This document shows, piece by piece, positions 1 to 6,963 of a DNA stretch of 64,000 nucleotides (positions within the stretch are counted from its first letter, which is position 1; every line of letters begins with the position of its first letter). The position numbers and the translations under genes were made by a program. The notes below the pieces were generated by a model. It did not search any database. It was given only the letters and a program-made list of their open reading frames with translations, and was not told the DNA's origin. This DNA is from an uncultured Aquimarina sp. (GTDB lineage Bacteria > Bacteroidota > Bacteroidia > Flavobacteriales > Flavobacteriaceae): positions 806,001-870,000 of the forward strand of contig CANLEM010000001.1 of the NCBI GenBank assembly GCA_947489685.1, in the 5' to 3' direction.

Positions 1-389
1 AAAAGTTCATTTCCTTCTTCTATATCTGTCAAAATAGATAATTTATCATATTCAACCAACTCTATTTTTGAATTCGATAGTGCATTCCAGTAATTAAGTT
101 TAATACGTGGACCATTAACTCCTCCTGCTTTTTCAATCACTACAAGTAAAGATAATGTTTCGTTGTTCGAGTAAAAATCAAGAGAGTCTACTAATGCCTT
201 TTGGTATGGGATTTTTTCGGTTATTTCTTTATCCGTATCCTTAAATTCCTTTACTAAAGATATATAGAAGTTGTCAATATACTTTCTGTCTTTTCTTTCT
301 TCGTTCCAATTGTCAATCCATAAAGCGATTAATACACCTAATAAAACTGGAATAATGTCCTTAACAAACGTTTTGAAATTATTTTTCAT
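1..389 (-). CDS. DUF6090-like small membrane protein (C-terminus cut by window edge)
   Basis: An open frame begins at an ATG (387-389, minus strand) and runs off the left edge after about 129 codons. The N-terminus reads MKNNFKTFVKDIIPVLLGVL and is followed by IALWIDNWNEERKD. The hydrophobic segment (residues 12-26) ending in a WxxNWNE motif is the hallmark I associate with the Bacteroidota DUF6090 family, single-pass proteins of unknown function. A charged, probably helical region follows. The gene is the last visible unit of the cassette-like array, and its start lies 19 bp downstream of the array box at 408-418. No function can be given. The 3' end and its terminal box are outside the window. 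Confidence 0.7.
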   Translation of the reverse strand, partial: MKNNFKTFVKDIIPVLLGVLIALWIDNWNEERKDRKYIDNFYISLVKEFKDTDKEITEKIPYQKALVDSLDFYSNNETLSLLVVIEKAGGVNGPRIKLNYWNALSNSKIELVEYDKLSILTDIEEGNEL

Positions 390-407
390 TTCTTCGTTGT
401 GTTCTGA

Positions 408-482
408 TTGTTGCTAACGTTCCGGCTAAAAAGCGTTGCTGTCCCGCAGGCAGTTATGATTTTTAGCCATTGTTGGTTGTAG
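408..482 (+). repeat. attC-like palindromic junction, site 1
   Basis: Imperfect palindrome between the hydrolase gene and the DUF6090-like gene. The outer boxes are TTGTTGCTAAC (408-418) and GTTGGTTGTAG (472-482). An inner perfect 9-bp stem, GGCTAAAAA (424-432) with TTTTTAGCC (460-468), encloses a weaker stem and a loop containing TCCCGCAGG. The same loop motif occurs in site 3. The left box equals the one in site 3, and the right box pairs with 1404-1414 across the hydrolase gene. Interpreted as an integron-type recombination site by structure only. Confidence 0.6.
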
Positions 483-487
483 TTTTT

Positions 488-1390
488 TTATGTTTTTAAT
501 CGTTTGTCAAACCAATCAATTACCAATTGATTTAATTCATTTTTATATTCTGTAAAATAGTGGTCGGTTTGGTAATTTTTCAATTCAAAGTCGTAATTAA
601 CTTCAGTTAATTTTTTTGCGATTATGTCTGCTTGTTTTGGATTCACTCTTTTGTCATTAGTTCCACATAAAATTAAAAGGCTACTGCTTTTGTCTAATTC
701 ATTTGTCCAATAAACTACCGAACGTTTTTTTAATTCAGATTCTTTATTATCCTGATAATTTGGCACACATTCCGCAATAACTTTGGATTCCATTTCTGGT
801 CTGTCAGAGATTAGTCCAAACAAATCGGTTGGTCCATTTCCGACAATAGCTGTTACTATCTTGTCCGATTTTTGCAGAGCAAGATAAGTCATCATTCCGC
901 CTCTTGACCAACCAAACATTCCTATACAATTTGGGTCGGCCCTATCAATTTCTTTGACAGTTTCTGTTAAATTTAGTACATCGTTTATTTCTGCTCCACC
1001 AAATTCATCTTTTTCCCGATAGTTACTACCAATTATTACGTAACCTTGTTCAGCTAATTTGGAAGCGTACATAATTAAAGTACCGACAGTTAATTGTGAA
1101 AAATCTCTATTTCCACCACGATTAAAAATTACAACAGGATATTTTCCGTTCTCTTTAGGTTCGATTACTATTCCACGAACTTTTAGGCTGTCACTTTGGT
1201 AAGTGATGAAATAAAAGTCTAATTTATTCAGATGTTTAAAGTTAGAATATAGTTGACCATCTTGTGAAATCCTATTCCAAATTGGCGTTTTTGAAATGTC
1301 TACTAATTTTTTCGATAAAATTTTTCCATTTTGGCTAAAACCAATGCTTATAAAAAGTATAAAGATTATCGATGTTAAGACTTTGTTCAT
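488..1390 (-). CDS. Secreted alpha/beta hydrolase of the prolyl-oligopeptidase/dienelactone-hydrolase type
   Basis: 300 residues with a Sec signal peptide (about residues 1-19, ending in FSQ). The catalytic triad is readable: nucleophile Ser162 in GWSRGG, Asp246 in GTNDKRVNP and His277 in TDHYF. The oxyanion-type segment NRGGNRDF (90-97) is also present. The domain layout fits S9-like hydrolases, which cleave short peptides or esters in the periplasm or outside the cell. The true substrate is unknown. The gene is a single-gene unit of the cassette-like array and stops 6 bp from the terminal box of its unit. No promoter of its own is obvious. I am sure of the fold and triad, but not of the reaction. 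Confidence 0.85.
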   Translation of the reverse strand: MNKVLTSIIFILFISIGFSQNGKILSKKLVDISKTPIWNRISQDGQLYSNFKHLNKLDFYFITYQSDSLKVRGIVIEPKENGKYPVVIFNRGGNRDFSQLTVGTLIMYASKLAEQGYVIIGSNYREKDEFGGAEINDVLNLTETVKEIDRADPNCIGMFGWSRGGMMTYLALQKSDKIVTAIVGNGPTDLFGLISDRPEMESKVIAECVPNYQDNKESELKKRSVVYWTNELDKSSSLLILCGTNDKRVNPKQADIIAKKLTEVNYDFELKNYQTDHYFTEYKNELNQLVIDWFDKRLKT

Positions 1391-1403
1391 TTGTTAAGTT
1401 AAA

Positions 1404-1530
1404 TTACAGCTAGCGTGTTTGTGTATGGTTAGTTGTGATGTTAAGCAACTAATTTAGTAAACTATCACGAACTGGAGAAAATTCCGAAGGCACTTTCCAA
1501 GCAATTAATTATACACGGTGTTAGCAACAG
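1404..1530 (+). repeat. attC-like palindromic junction, site 2 (long form)
   Basis: 127-bp imperfect palindrome between the amidohydrolase and hydrolase genes. The outer boxes are TTACAGCTAGC (1404-1414) and GTTAGCAACAG (1520-1530). A 15-bp arm, GTGTATGGTTAGTTG (from 1421), pairs completely with CAATTAATTATACAC (1502-1516) on the plus strand, using three G:T pairs. The complementary strand would have three A:C mismatches instead. The central part holds GGAGAAAATTCCGAAGG, similar to the centre of site 4. The right box matches site 3 across the amidohydrolase gene. Confidence 0.6.
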
Positions 1531-1531
1531 T

Positions 1532-2965
1532 TTATTTTTCAACTATTAAGTATTCAACATACCTCAAGGCAGAAACAATCAAATTATTTCGACTTTTAGC
1601 TTGTTTTTCAAAATCATCAAGGGTTTCTCTATTTAATTTTCTTCCCTTTATAAAAACAGCCGAAGGATTTCGCAATGTAGACAAATTTAGTAAAGGATTA
1701 TCGTCTATTAATAGAAGGTTAGCAATTTTACCAACTTCAATAGTTCCCATTTCATTCATAATTGAATGAGTTTTTGAAGCATTTACTGTGGCGGTTTTCA
1801 ATATCTCATAATTAGAAAGTCCTGCTTCTTTGTAAAAAGAAAATTCTTGATGAATTGAAAATCCAGGTATTGTAACACCTATTCCAGCATCAGTACCGCA
1901 AATAAAGGTGACATCAACCTCATGAAGTTTTTCGATAATATTTATATGAAAGTCGTGCTGTTTTTTTATAGTATTAACAACAGAAGAATCATTTAATTTT
2001 GCAGTAGACCACCTTTCAAATTCTGCTTTACTATCGACCTTTTTAATTAGAGGGTTCATAAATTGTAATTGCTCTGATTCTAAAATATTATCATCAATGA
2101 GCATTTGATAAATGTTATTATAAACCGTTAAAGTTGGACTAAAAGAACTATGTTTTGATTTTGCAAAATCATTAATCACTTCTTTTAATTTTAATGTATC
2201 TAAAGTATAGTTTAAAGGTTGTTGTATAATATCCTCGGCATGTTCTATAGATTTTATTTGTGGATTAAAATGATAGGAATAAGGTACTTTTTGTGAAGGA
2301 TGAGCAACTATGTCCATATCAGAAATCTTGGCCTGTTCAATGATGGCATCAAAGATATCTTCGGTTAAGCCATAAAAAGTTTTAATAAAATCATACCCTC
2401 TTTTCTTATATGAAATCACTTTTTCTTTTGCATCACTTGGGTTTACTAATTGTAAGTTATCATCTCCTAAAAATTCTGGTCCTGTAAGTTTAGGACTTGT
2501 GGTGAAAAATATTGGAGAAATAATTTCATCATTATTTATATCTTCTTTAAGTCTTAAATGCATTGGCATTCCCCACAAGTTTCTAACTGCAGTAACACCA
2601 TTGGATAGATACAAACCAAGTTCATATTTATCCCATATGTGAACGTGCATATCTATAAGACCTGGTGTCAAATATTTATTTTTTGCATCAATAATTTTAA
2701 CATCTTTGATCTCAATATTGTCTGCGATGTTCTTAATTATACCATTTTTGATATATACCATTTTGTTGACTAAAATAGTGTCTTGATTCATTGGGACAAC
2801 ATTTACATTGGTAATCAGATAGGAATTACTTTTTGCAAATTCATTATTTTCAACTTTTAGGTAATTGGTACTTTGGTTATCAACGAATATTATAATAACC
2901 ATTGTTATTAATAAAATTCCACTAAGTATAGCAATAAATTTAAGAATTCGTTTTACTATTCTCAT
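1532..2965 (-). CDS. Membrane-anchored amidohydrolase (imidazolonepropionase-like family)
   Basis: 477 residues with one N-terminal membrane anchor (about 8-28), so the enzyme domain probably faces the periplasm. A metal-dependent amidohydrolase core is visible: HVH at 107-109 (within GLIDMHVHIW), a candidate carbamylated Lys195 (FIKTF), His222 (VAHPS), His242 (EHAED) and Asp359 (CGTDAG). The C-terminal part closes with the usual composite beta domain (GTIEVGKIANLLLI). These residues fit a binuclear or mononuclear hydrolase of cyclic amides or dipeptides; the substrate is not predictable. The gene is the sole one in its cassette-like unit, and its start lies 12 bp from the box at 2977-2987. 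It stops 2 bp from the other box. Confidence 0.85.
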   Translation of the reverse strand: MRIVKRILKFIAILSGILLITMVIIIFVDNQSTNYLKVENNEFAKSNSYLITNVNVVPMNQDTILVNKMVYIKNGIIKNIADNIEIKDVKIIDAKNKYLTPGLIDMHVHIWDKYELGLYLSNGVTAVRNLWGMPMHLRLKEDINNDEIISPIFFTTSPKLTGPEFLGDDNLQLVNPSDAKEKVISYKKRGYDFIKTFYGLTEDIFDAIIEQAKISDMDIVAHPSQKVPYSYHFNPQIKSIEHAEDIIQQPLNYTLDTLKLKEVINDFAKSKHSSFSPTLTVYNNIYQMLIDDNILESEQLQFMNPLIKKVDSKAEFERWSTAKLNDSSVVNTIKKQHDFHINIIEKLHEVDVTFICGTDAGIGVTIPGFSIHQEFSFYKEAGLSNYEILKTATVNASKTHSIMNEMGTIEVGKIANLLLIDDNPLLNLSTLRNPSAVFIKGRKLNRETLDDFEKQAKSRNNLIVSALRYVEYLIVEK

Positions 2966-2976
2966 ATTGTATTTAA

Positions 2977-3049
2977 TTGTTGCTAACGTTTAGTATATGA
3001 ATCGTAGCATCCCGCAGGGTGCTATGATTTTATATACAGTGTTATCACC
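2977..3049 (+). repeat. attC-like palindromic junction, site 3
   Basis: 73-bp palindrome between the HD-HSP90 gene and the amidohydrolase gene. The outer boxes are TTGTTGCTAAC (2977-2987) and GTTATCACC (3041-3049). Long arms (TAGTATATGAATCGTAGCA against TGCTATGATTTTATATACA) enclose the loop TCCCGCAGGG. The two boxes do not match one another beyond TAAC/GTTA. Each instead matches the far end of its own neighbouring unit, at 1520-1530 and 6287-6295. Confidence 0.65.
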
Positions 3050-3054
3050 TTTTT

Positions 3055-6000
3055 TTATTTGTGTGCAGTTAATATAGTTAATGATTTTGCTAAATTCAAC
3101 TTGTCGGAATCATCCAATTCTATAAGATTGGCATTCGCAACATTTTCACAAAATTTCTTAGCCCAACTTGGAATGAGTGAGATAAAGCGAGTTCCAGAAT
3201 TATCAGGAAATCCGTAACCAACAAAACCCAATTCATTGAAATTTGTTATCAAATGAGACAAGCCTCTCTCTTCTAGTTGCTCGAAGTTTTTGCTATACTG
3301 ATTGATAGCTCTTTCTAATACTTTTCCTATAGGATGATTTAAGTTAATTATTACGCTAGAGATATAATTTTTCATATGAGAGCTATCATTCTGAAGCGGA
3401 AGTATCCCAAATATCTCGGCATGCTCTTCATGGAATGGACAAAAGTTGAATGAAGTGAAATAATTTTTGTTTACATCAGCTGCACCTTTCTTAAATATTT
3501 CAATTATATAGTTATCACCATTTTTTTTCGCTAGCCTTATACTAGACCTAGAAAACTTTTTAGATATCCCATATTTGATTAGACTAGATAGGGAATGCCA
3601 TTCAGATATAGTACTATCATAATGAGGAAATCCAAAATTATCTAATACAACTTGATTCTCTTCAGTAGGATTCATAGTACTTATATCATAAACTTTATTC
3701 TCGATGTGATTTTTAAAATAGGGATTCATACCGTGCATTTCATTTACTAAAAACTGAGGCACTATTTCTATTGTTTCATTGATACTATTTAACTCCTTAA
3801 GATTTATTTTTCCCGTGTTATCAACTATTGGAATAGGCCAATCATATATTGATAGAATCTCTTCTATAATTTCGTTGTTAGCTAGGTACAAATTGATCCT
3901 GGCCAATAAAATTAACCTATCAATCAAAGGGCTGTTTTCTAAAGTTAATTTGAATTTTTCTTTAATATCTTCTTTATATTGATTTCTAATAATTTCTTCG
4001 ATCAAAGATTTATCTCCTTTGAGAGAGTTTCTTGAAAGGGAAGTAATCATTGCGTTATTTTTCGAATTTTTCACGTTTAAAACAACTCTATTGGGTGGTA
4101 CATTCTTCCCACCAAGATTTATTTGATCCAACGAATTGGGAACTAAAATACCTTGTAGGTATATCCTTTTGAATTTAGTACTATTCGAGCTGTTGGATAC
4201 GTGTTTGGCTTTGATATTGGCGTTGTTTGCACCCCACCTCACTGGTATATAGTGATTTTGATTATTAAGACTAATGAGCATTGTGGCCCCTGCTTGTATG
4301 TTTTGCAATGTTCCTGCTGCTCTTCTGGTTGATCCTAAAACAGTTGGCTTAGGGAAAAAATAAGAAATTGATCCAGAGAATTGTACTCCTTCAATTTCCA
4401 CATCAATTAATTTCGTCTGTTCCTCCATAGATAAAGAAGCAGCTGCCTTATCCGAATTTATAACTATGTCGTCAAGTTTAAAAGCTAATGATTCTTTCCA
4501 AATGCTATAATCTTTATAATAATCTTGGTAAAAAGTTTCGTTTTCTGCTGTTTCGGTAGCAGATAACACCATAATCTGTTCATCTTGTTCATTGATTAGA
4601 ATGGGATAGTCTACAAACCCAAACACCTCCTTTATGTATTCAGATACTTTTAGAGACTCTGAATTTTTGAAGTCACCCTTTTTCCACTTCTCACCGATTA
4701 CATTAATTGTAATCGTTGTTCCGATATTTAAACTTTCTTGAGGAACCTTGATTACTTTAAATTGTTGATTGTAATTTTCTATTTCAATATCCAAGCTTTC
4801 GGAATTTTCATTGATAAATGGATCCGTTTTGGTTTTTATAGTTATATGATCAGCAATTTCAAAACAACTAATTAGACCGACACCAAATCGAGATATTGGA
4901 CTTACATTTAAGTTTAAATTTTCAAATTCATCACTTCTATAATAACTTTTACCAATAATGGATAGATAGTTTCTTATAATATAAAGACTCATTCCAGAAC
5001 CAGTATCCGTTACTGTTATTTTGGAATTGCCGTTTTCTTCGTGGGTGACATCAATTTTTATAAACAGTTCGCTTTTAGCAATTGAAGCACCTTTTTCTAT
5101 ATATTGAAGTTCTCGAACTTTTAATGCATCTATGCTGTTTTGAATAATTTCACGTAAAAACACATACGGGTCTCCATCATATATTTCTCCACTTATCAAC
5201 TCAAACATTTTTCCTCGATCAAATTCAAAACGAATGTCAATTGGTTCGAATCCTTCTGCATCAATATCCCACTCCAATTTTATGGTGCCCAGTGTATAGC
5301 CTGGTAATTCTTCGAGAAGTTGTTCGTTTTCTGAAATTTGTTCTGAGATCCAGTGCCTCATATCTTTTAAAGAAGCATATACTTTATGATCATCTGTTTT
5401 GCCCTGAATATTTAAGGTTAAAACGTTGTCATTTTTTCTTTCAAAATGTACTGGCTCAAGAGCAATGTGTTTTTTCCATTCATTTGCTGAGAATAAATTT
5501 CGTGGATTCACAAATTTCCATAATGAATAAGGTGTGCGATTTTTCCCAATATCAAGCAAATCGATAAATCGCATATATGTTGTTAGAGCTTGAAGATTAA
5601 TTGATTCGTCAAGTACTATTGCTTTTCTTTTAAGAGTTCTAATTTTAGAAATATCATACCAATGCCCAGCACAAACCTCACCAATAAGTTCTCCTAATCT
5701 AGAATCTGTGTCATCAAAAAAAGACTTAACTCTAGTTTTACTTCTCTCTGAATGAGTATGCCTAACGTATTCTAGCCAAACGTTTTTTAATACTTCCGAG
5801 CTATCATTTACGTGACCGTGTCGATCCGTATTTAAATGTTTTGATTTTGCATAACTTCTCCATTTAATATCTTCGTTGTCTAATAAGGCAAAATCAGTAA
5901 TTGATTTTCCTGAAGTTGTTTTTCCTGTAACAATTAGCTCTTTTTCGTCTTCACTGACAGCCATTCCCCAATCATGTCCATAAATTGCGCATGCTAAAAT

Positions 6001-6261
6001 ACAAGCCTCTACGCCACAAAGTCGATTTATAATATCATCACCTAATAAATCCTCAGAAATTCGAAACAATGACTCCATATGAAACTGATCATGCGGAGTG
6101 TATTCATCAAATAATAGATTTGTCTGTGTTAGTTGGGGGAGAACATATTCTGCAAACCTTTCAAGTTTAGCATACAAGTTATGTTTAGCATTCTCTTTTT
6201 GAGGTTTTGATTCATCATATACCTTTTTAATCAGTTTGGATTTGGCAATTTCTATTAGCAT
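3055..6261 (-). CDS. Large HD-domain plus HSP90-like GHKL ATPase protein, candidate conflict/defence protein
   Basis: 1068 residues, cytoplasmic, with no signal peptide. The N-terminal half carries HD-phosphohydrolase-like histidines: HDQFH (57-61), GHDW (95-98), HTH (168-170) and GHWYD (199-203). These fit the HD-type domain found fused to HSP90-like ATPases in bacterial conflict genes. A GHKL/HSP90 ATP site follows: N-box REIIQNSIDAL (370-380, Asn375), DTGSGM (419-424) and RFGVGL (458-463). The remaining ~500 residues show no motif I recognise. This resembles giant HD-HSP90 proteins of unknown or presumed defence function; the defence role is inference. At 3.2 kb it is unusually large for a cassette gene. 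It starts 25 bp from box 6287-6295 and ends 5 bp from box 3041-3049. Confidence 0.75.
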   Translation of the reverse strand: MLIEIAKSKLIKKVYDESKPQKENAKHNLYAKLERFAEYVLPQLTQTNLLFDEYTPHDQFHMESLFRISEDLLGDDIINRLCGVEACILACAIYGHDWGMAVSEDEKELIVTGKTTSGKSITDFALLDNEDIKWRSYAKSKHLNTDRHGHVNDSSEVLKNVWLEYVRHTHSERSKTRVKSFFDDTDSRLGELIGEVCAGHWYDISKIRTLKRKAIVLDESINLQALTTYMRFIDLLDIGKNRTPYSLWKFVNPRNLFSANEWKKHIALEPVHFERKNDNVLTLNIQGKTDDHKVYASLKDMRHWISEQISENEQLLEELPGYTLGTIKLEWDIDAEGFEPIDIRFEFDRGKMFELISGEIYDGDPYVFLREIIQNSIDALKVRELQYIEKGASIAKSELFIKIDVTHEENGNSKITVTDTGSGMSLYIIRNYLSIIGKSYYRSDEFENLNLNVSPISRFGVGLISCFEIADHITIKTKTDPFINENSESLDIEIENYNQQFKVIKVPQESLNIGTTITINVIGEKWKKGDFKNSESLKVSEYIKEVFGFVDYPILINEQDEQIMVLSATETAENETFYQDYYKDYSIWKESLAFKLDDIVINSDKAAASLSMEEQTKLIDVEIEGVQFSGSISYFFPKPTVLGSTRRAAGTLQNIQAGATMLISLNNQNHYIPVRWGANNANIKAKHVSNSSNSTKFKRIYLQGILVPNSLDQINLGGKNVPPNRVVLNVKNSKNNAMITSLSRNSLKGDKSLIEEIIRNQYKEDIKEKFKLTLENSPLIDRLILLARINLYLANNEIIEEILSIYDWPIPIVDNTGKINLKELNSINETIEIVPQFLVNEMHGMNPYFKNHIENKVYDISTMNPTEENQVVLDNFGFPHYDSTISEWHSLSSLIKYGISKKFSRSSIRLAKKNGDNYIIEIFKKGAADVNKNYFTSFNFCPFHEEHAEIFGILPLQNDSSHMKNYISSVIINLNHPIGKVLERAINQYSKNFEQLEERGLSHLITNFNELGFVGYGFPDNSGTRFISLIPSWAKKFCENVANANLIELDDSDKLNLAKSLTILTAHK

Positions 6262-6286
6262 TTATAATTTGTAATTATTTTCAATT

Positions 6287-6422
6287 GGTGATAACGGTCT
6301 CGGCTATGAGTAGTTGCGTGGTTTATCACTTAACTTTGCAAGTACACACCAAGTTGGAAATTCCTGTGGAATTTCCAAAGTAGGCGAGAACGAGCAATTA
6401 CTTATAGCCATTGTTGTAACTT
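6287..6422 (+). repeat. attC-like palindromic junction, site 4 (long form)
   Basis: 136-bp palindrome between the lipocalin-like gene and the HD-HSP90 gene. The outer boxes are GGTGATAAC (6287-6295) and GTTGTAACTT (6413-6422). A 16-bp arm, GGCTATGAGTAGTTGC, pairs fully with GCAATTACTTATAGCC on the plus strand with two G:T pairs. Near the centre is a perfect hairpin, GGAAATTCC with GGAATTTCC around 6354-6376. The left box is complementary to 3041-3049 and the right box to 6801-6810, so each belongs to a different unit. Confidence 0.65.
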
Positions 6423-6427
6423 GTTTT

Positions 6428-6793
6428 TCAATCATTAATTTTTTTAGCAATCAGATATAAATTACTGGAAGTCGAATGAAAAAATAAGGTGTCATTACTC
6501 GTAGATAAAATCCATTGACTATCTCCTTCATTTCCTTCGCCATCTATGAGTATTGTTTTTTCTTCCAACTTATAAGTCCATTTACCACTTTCGCCTTTTT
6601 TTAAAGTTCCGTCATAACTGTCAAATGTCCCATTACTCTTTAAATGCATCCAATTCTCAATTAGATCAGTAGATTTATCATTTTCAACAATATTCAATAT
6701 TTGCCATTTTCCAATAAAATATTCAGGGGATTTTTTGCAGGCAGAAAATCCAATAAATATCAATAGTATTAAATTTCTAATTCTCTGTTTCAT
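6428..6793 (-). CDS. Small lipocalin-like lipoprotein
   Basis: 121 residues with a lipoprotein signal: a hydrophobic stretch, then lipobox FSAC with Cys19 as the likely lipidated residue. The mature part starts with a short linker and Y-FIGKWQI, followed by alternating beta segments (SGKWTYKLEEKTILIDGEG, then a Trp-rich strand). This is the pattern of the small lipocalin-like/DUF beta-barrel proteins common in Bacteroidota. Ligand and role are unknown. It forms the shortest complete unit of the array (boxes 6801-6810 and 6413-6422) and stops 5 bp from its terminal box. Family assignment is by pattern, not by a key residue. Confidence 0.7.
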   Translation of the reverse strand: MKQRIRNLILLIFIGFSACKKSPEYFIGKWQILNIVENDKSTDLIENWMHLKSNGTFDSYDGTLKKGESGKWTYKLEEKTILIDGEGNEGDSQWILSTSNDTLFFHSTSSNLYLIAKKIND

Positions 6794-6800
6794 TTAAAAT

Positions 6801-6850
6801 AAGTTACAACAATTCAGTATATGTAAAAGTACATATATTACCAATTGTAC
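6801..6850 (+). repeat. Short hairpin at the proximal end of the cassette-like array
   Basis: Box AAGTTACAAC (6801-6810) is the exact complement of GTTGTAACTT at 6413-6422. It is followed by a stem of CAATTCAGTATATGT (6810-6824) with ACATATATTACCAATTG (6831-6847). It is shorter than the other four sites and has no further unit upstream of it; next comes the terminator of the VWA gene. It could be an attI-like entry point, or a truncated attC-like site left after loss of earlier units. Confidence 0.45.
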
Positions 6851-6907
6851 GTATTTGTAATTAATTAAAATTGTTTAGGGGTATATAAAGCTACAAATTA
6901 AAAAACT

Positions 6908-6934
6908 AAACACCACTTGATAAAAGTGGTGTTT
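6908..6934 (-). terminator. Rho-independent terminator of the VWA gene
   Basis: A perfect 11-bp stem (AAACACCACTT with AAGTGGTGTTT) and a 5-nt loop are followed on the minus strand by a T-rich run. It lies 30 bp after the VWA lipoprotein stop and would shield the cassette-like array from read-through. Confidence 0.85.
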
Positions 6935-6963
6935 ACATAAAAACATATATCCAAAATAAATAA

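Larger units (their letters stand above)
1..6850 (-). mobile_element. Integron-like gene-cassette array without integrase (CALIN-like), open at the left edge
   Basis: Five single-gene units, all read on the minus strand, are separated by imperfect palindromes of 73-136 bp (sites at 408-482, 1404-1530, 2977-3049 and 6287-6422, with a shorter hairpin at 6801-6850). The end boxes of a junction do not match each other beyond a TAAC/GTTA core. They match across the gene: 2977-2987 pairs with 1520-1530, 6287-6295 with 3041-3049, 6801-6810 with 6413-6422, and 1404-1414 with 472-482 through G:T pairs. This is expected when each unit was inserted as a circle carrying its own attC-type site. Genes stop 1 to 6 bp from the box, so units are tightly packed. 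No tyrosine recombinase lies in the window. The functional class is inferred, and the boxes only partly fit the classical RYYYAAC/GTTRRRY consensus. Confidence 0.65.

Noticed and set aside
1518-1769. Plus-strand open frame over the array site and amidohydrolase end
   Set aside because: It is antisense to a well-supported gene, has no family match and crosses the palindrome.
408-6422. Palindromic junctions as simple terminators
   Set aside because: They are too long, use G:T pairing on one strand and lack T runs. Real terminators in this window are short perfect hairpins with T runs.
408-6850. Palindromic junctions as insertion-sequence ends or MITE copies
   Set aside because: The inverted boxes differ from unit to unit and pair across each gene. 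There are no transposase genes, no constant terminal repeats and no target duplications.
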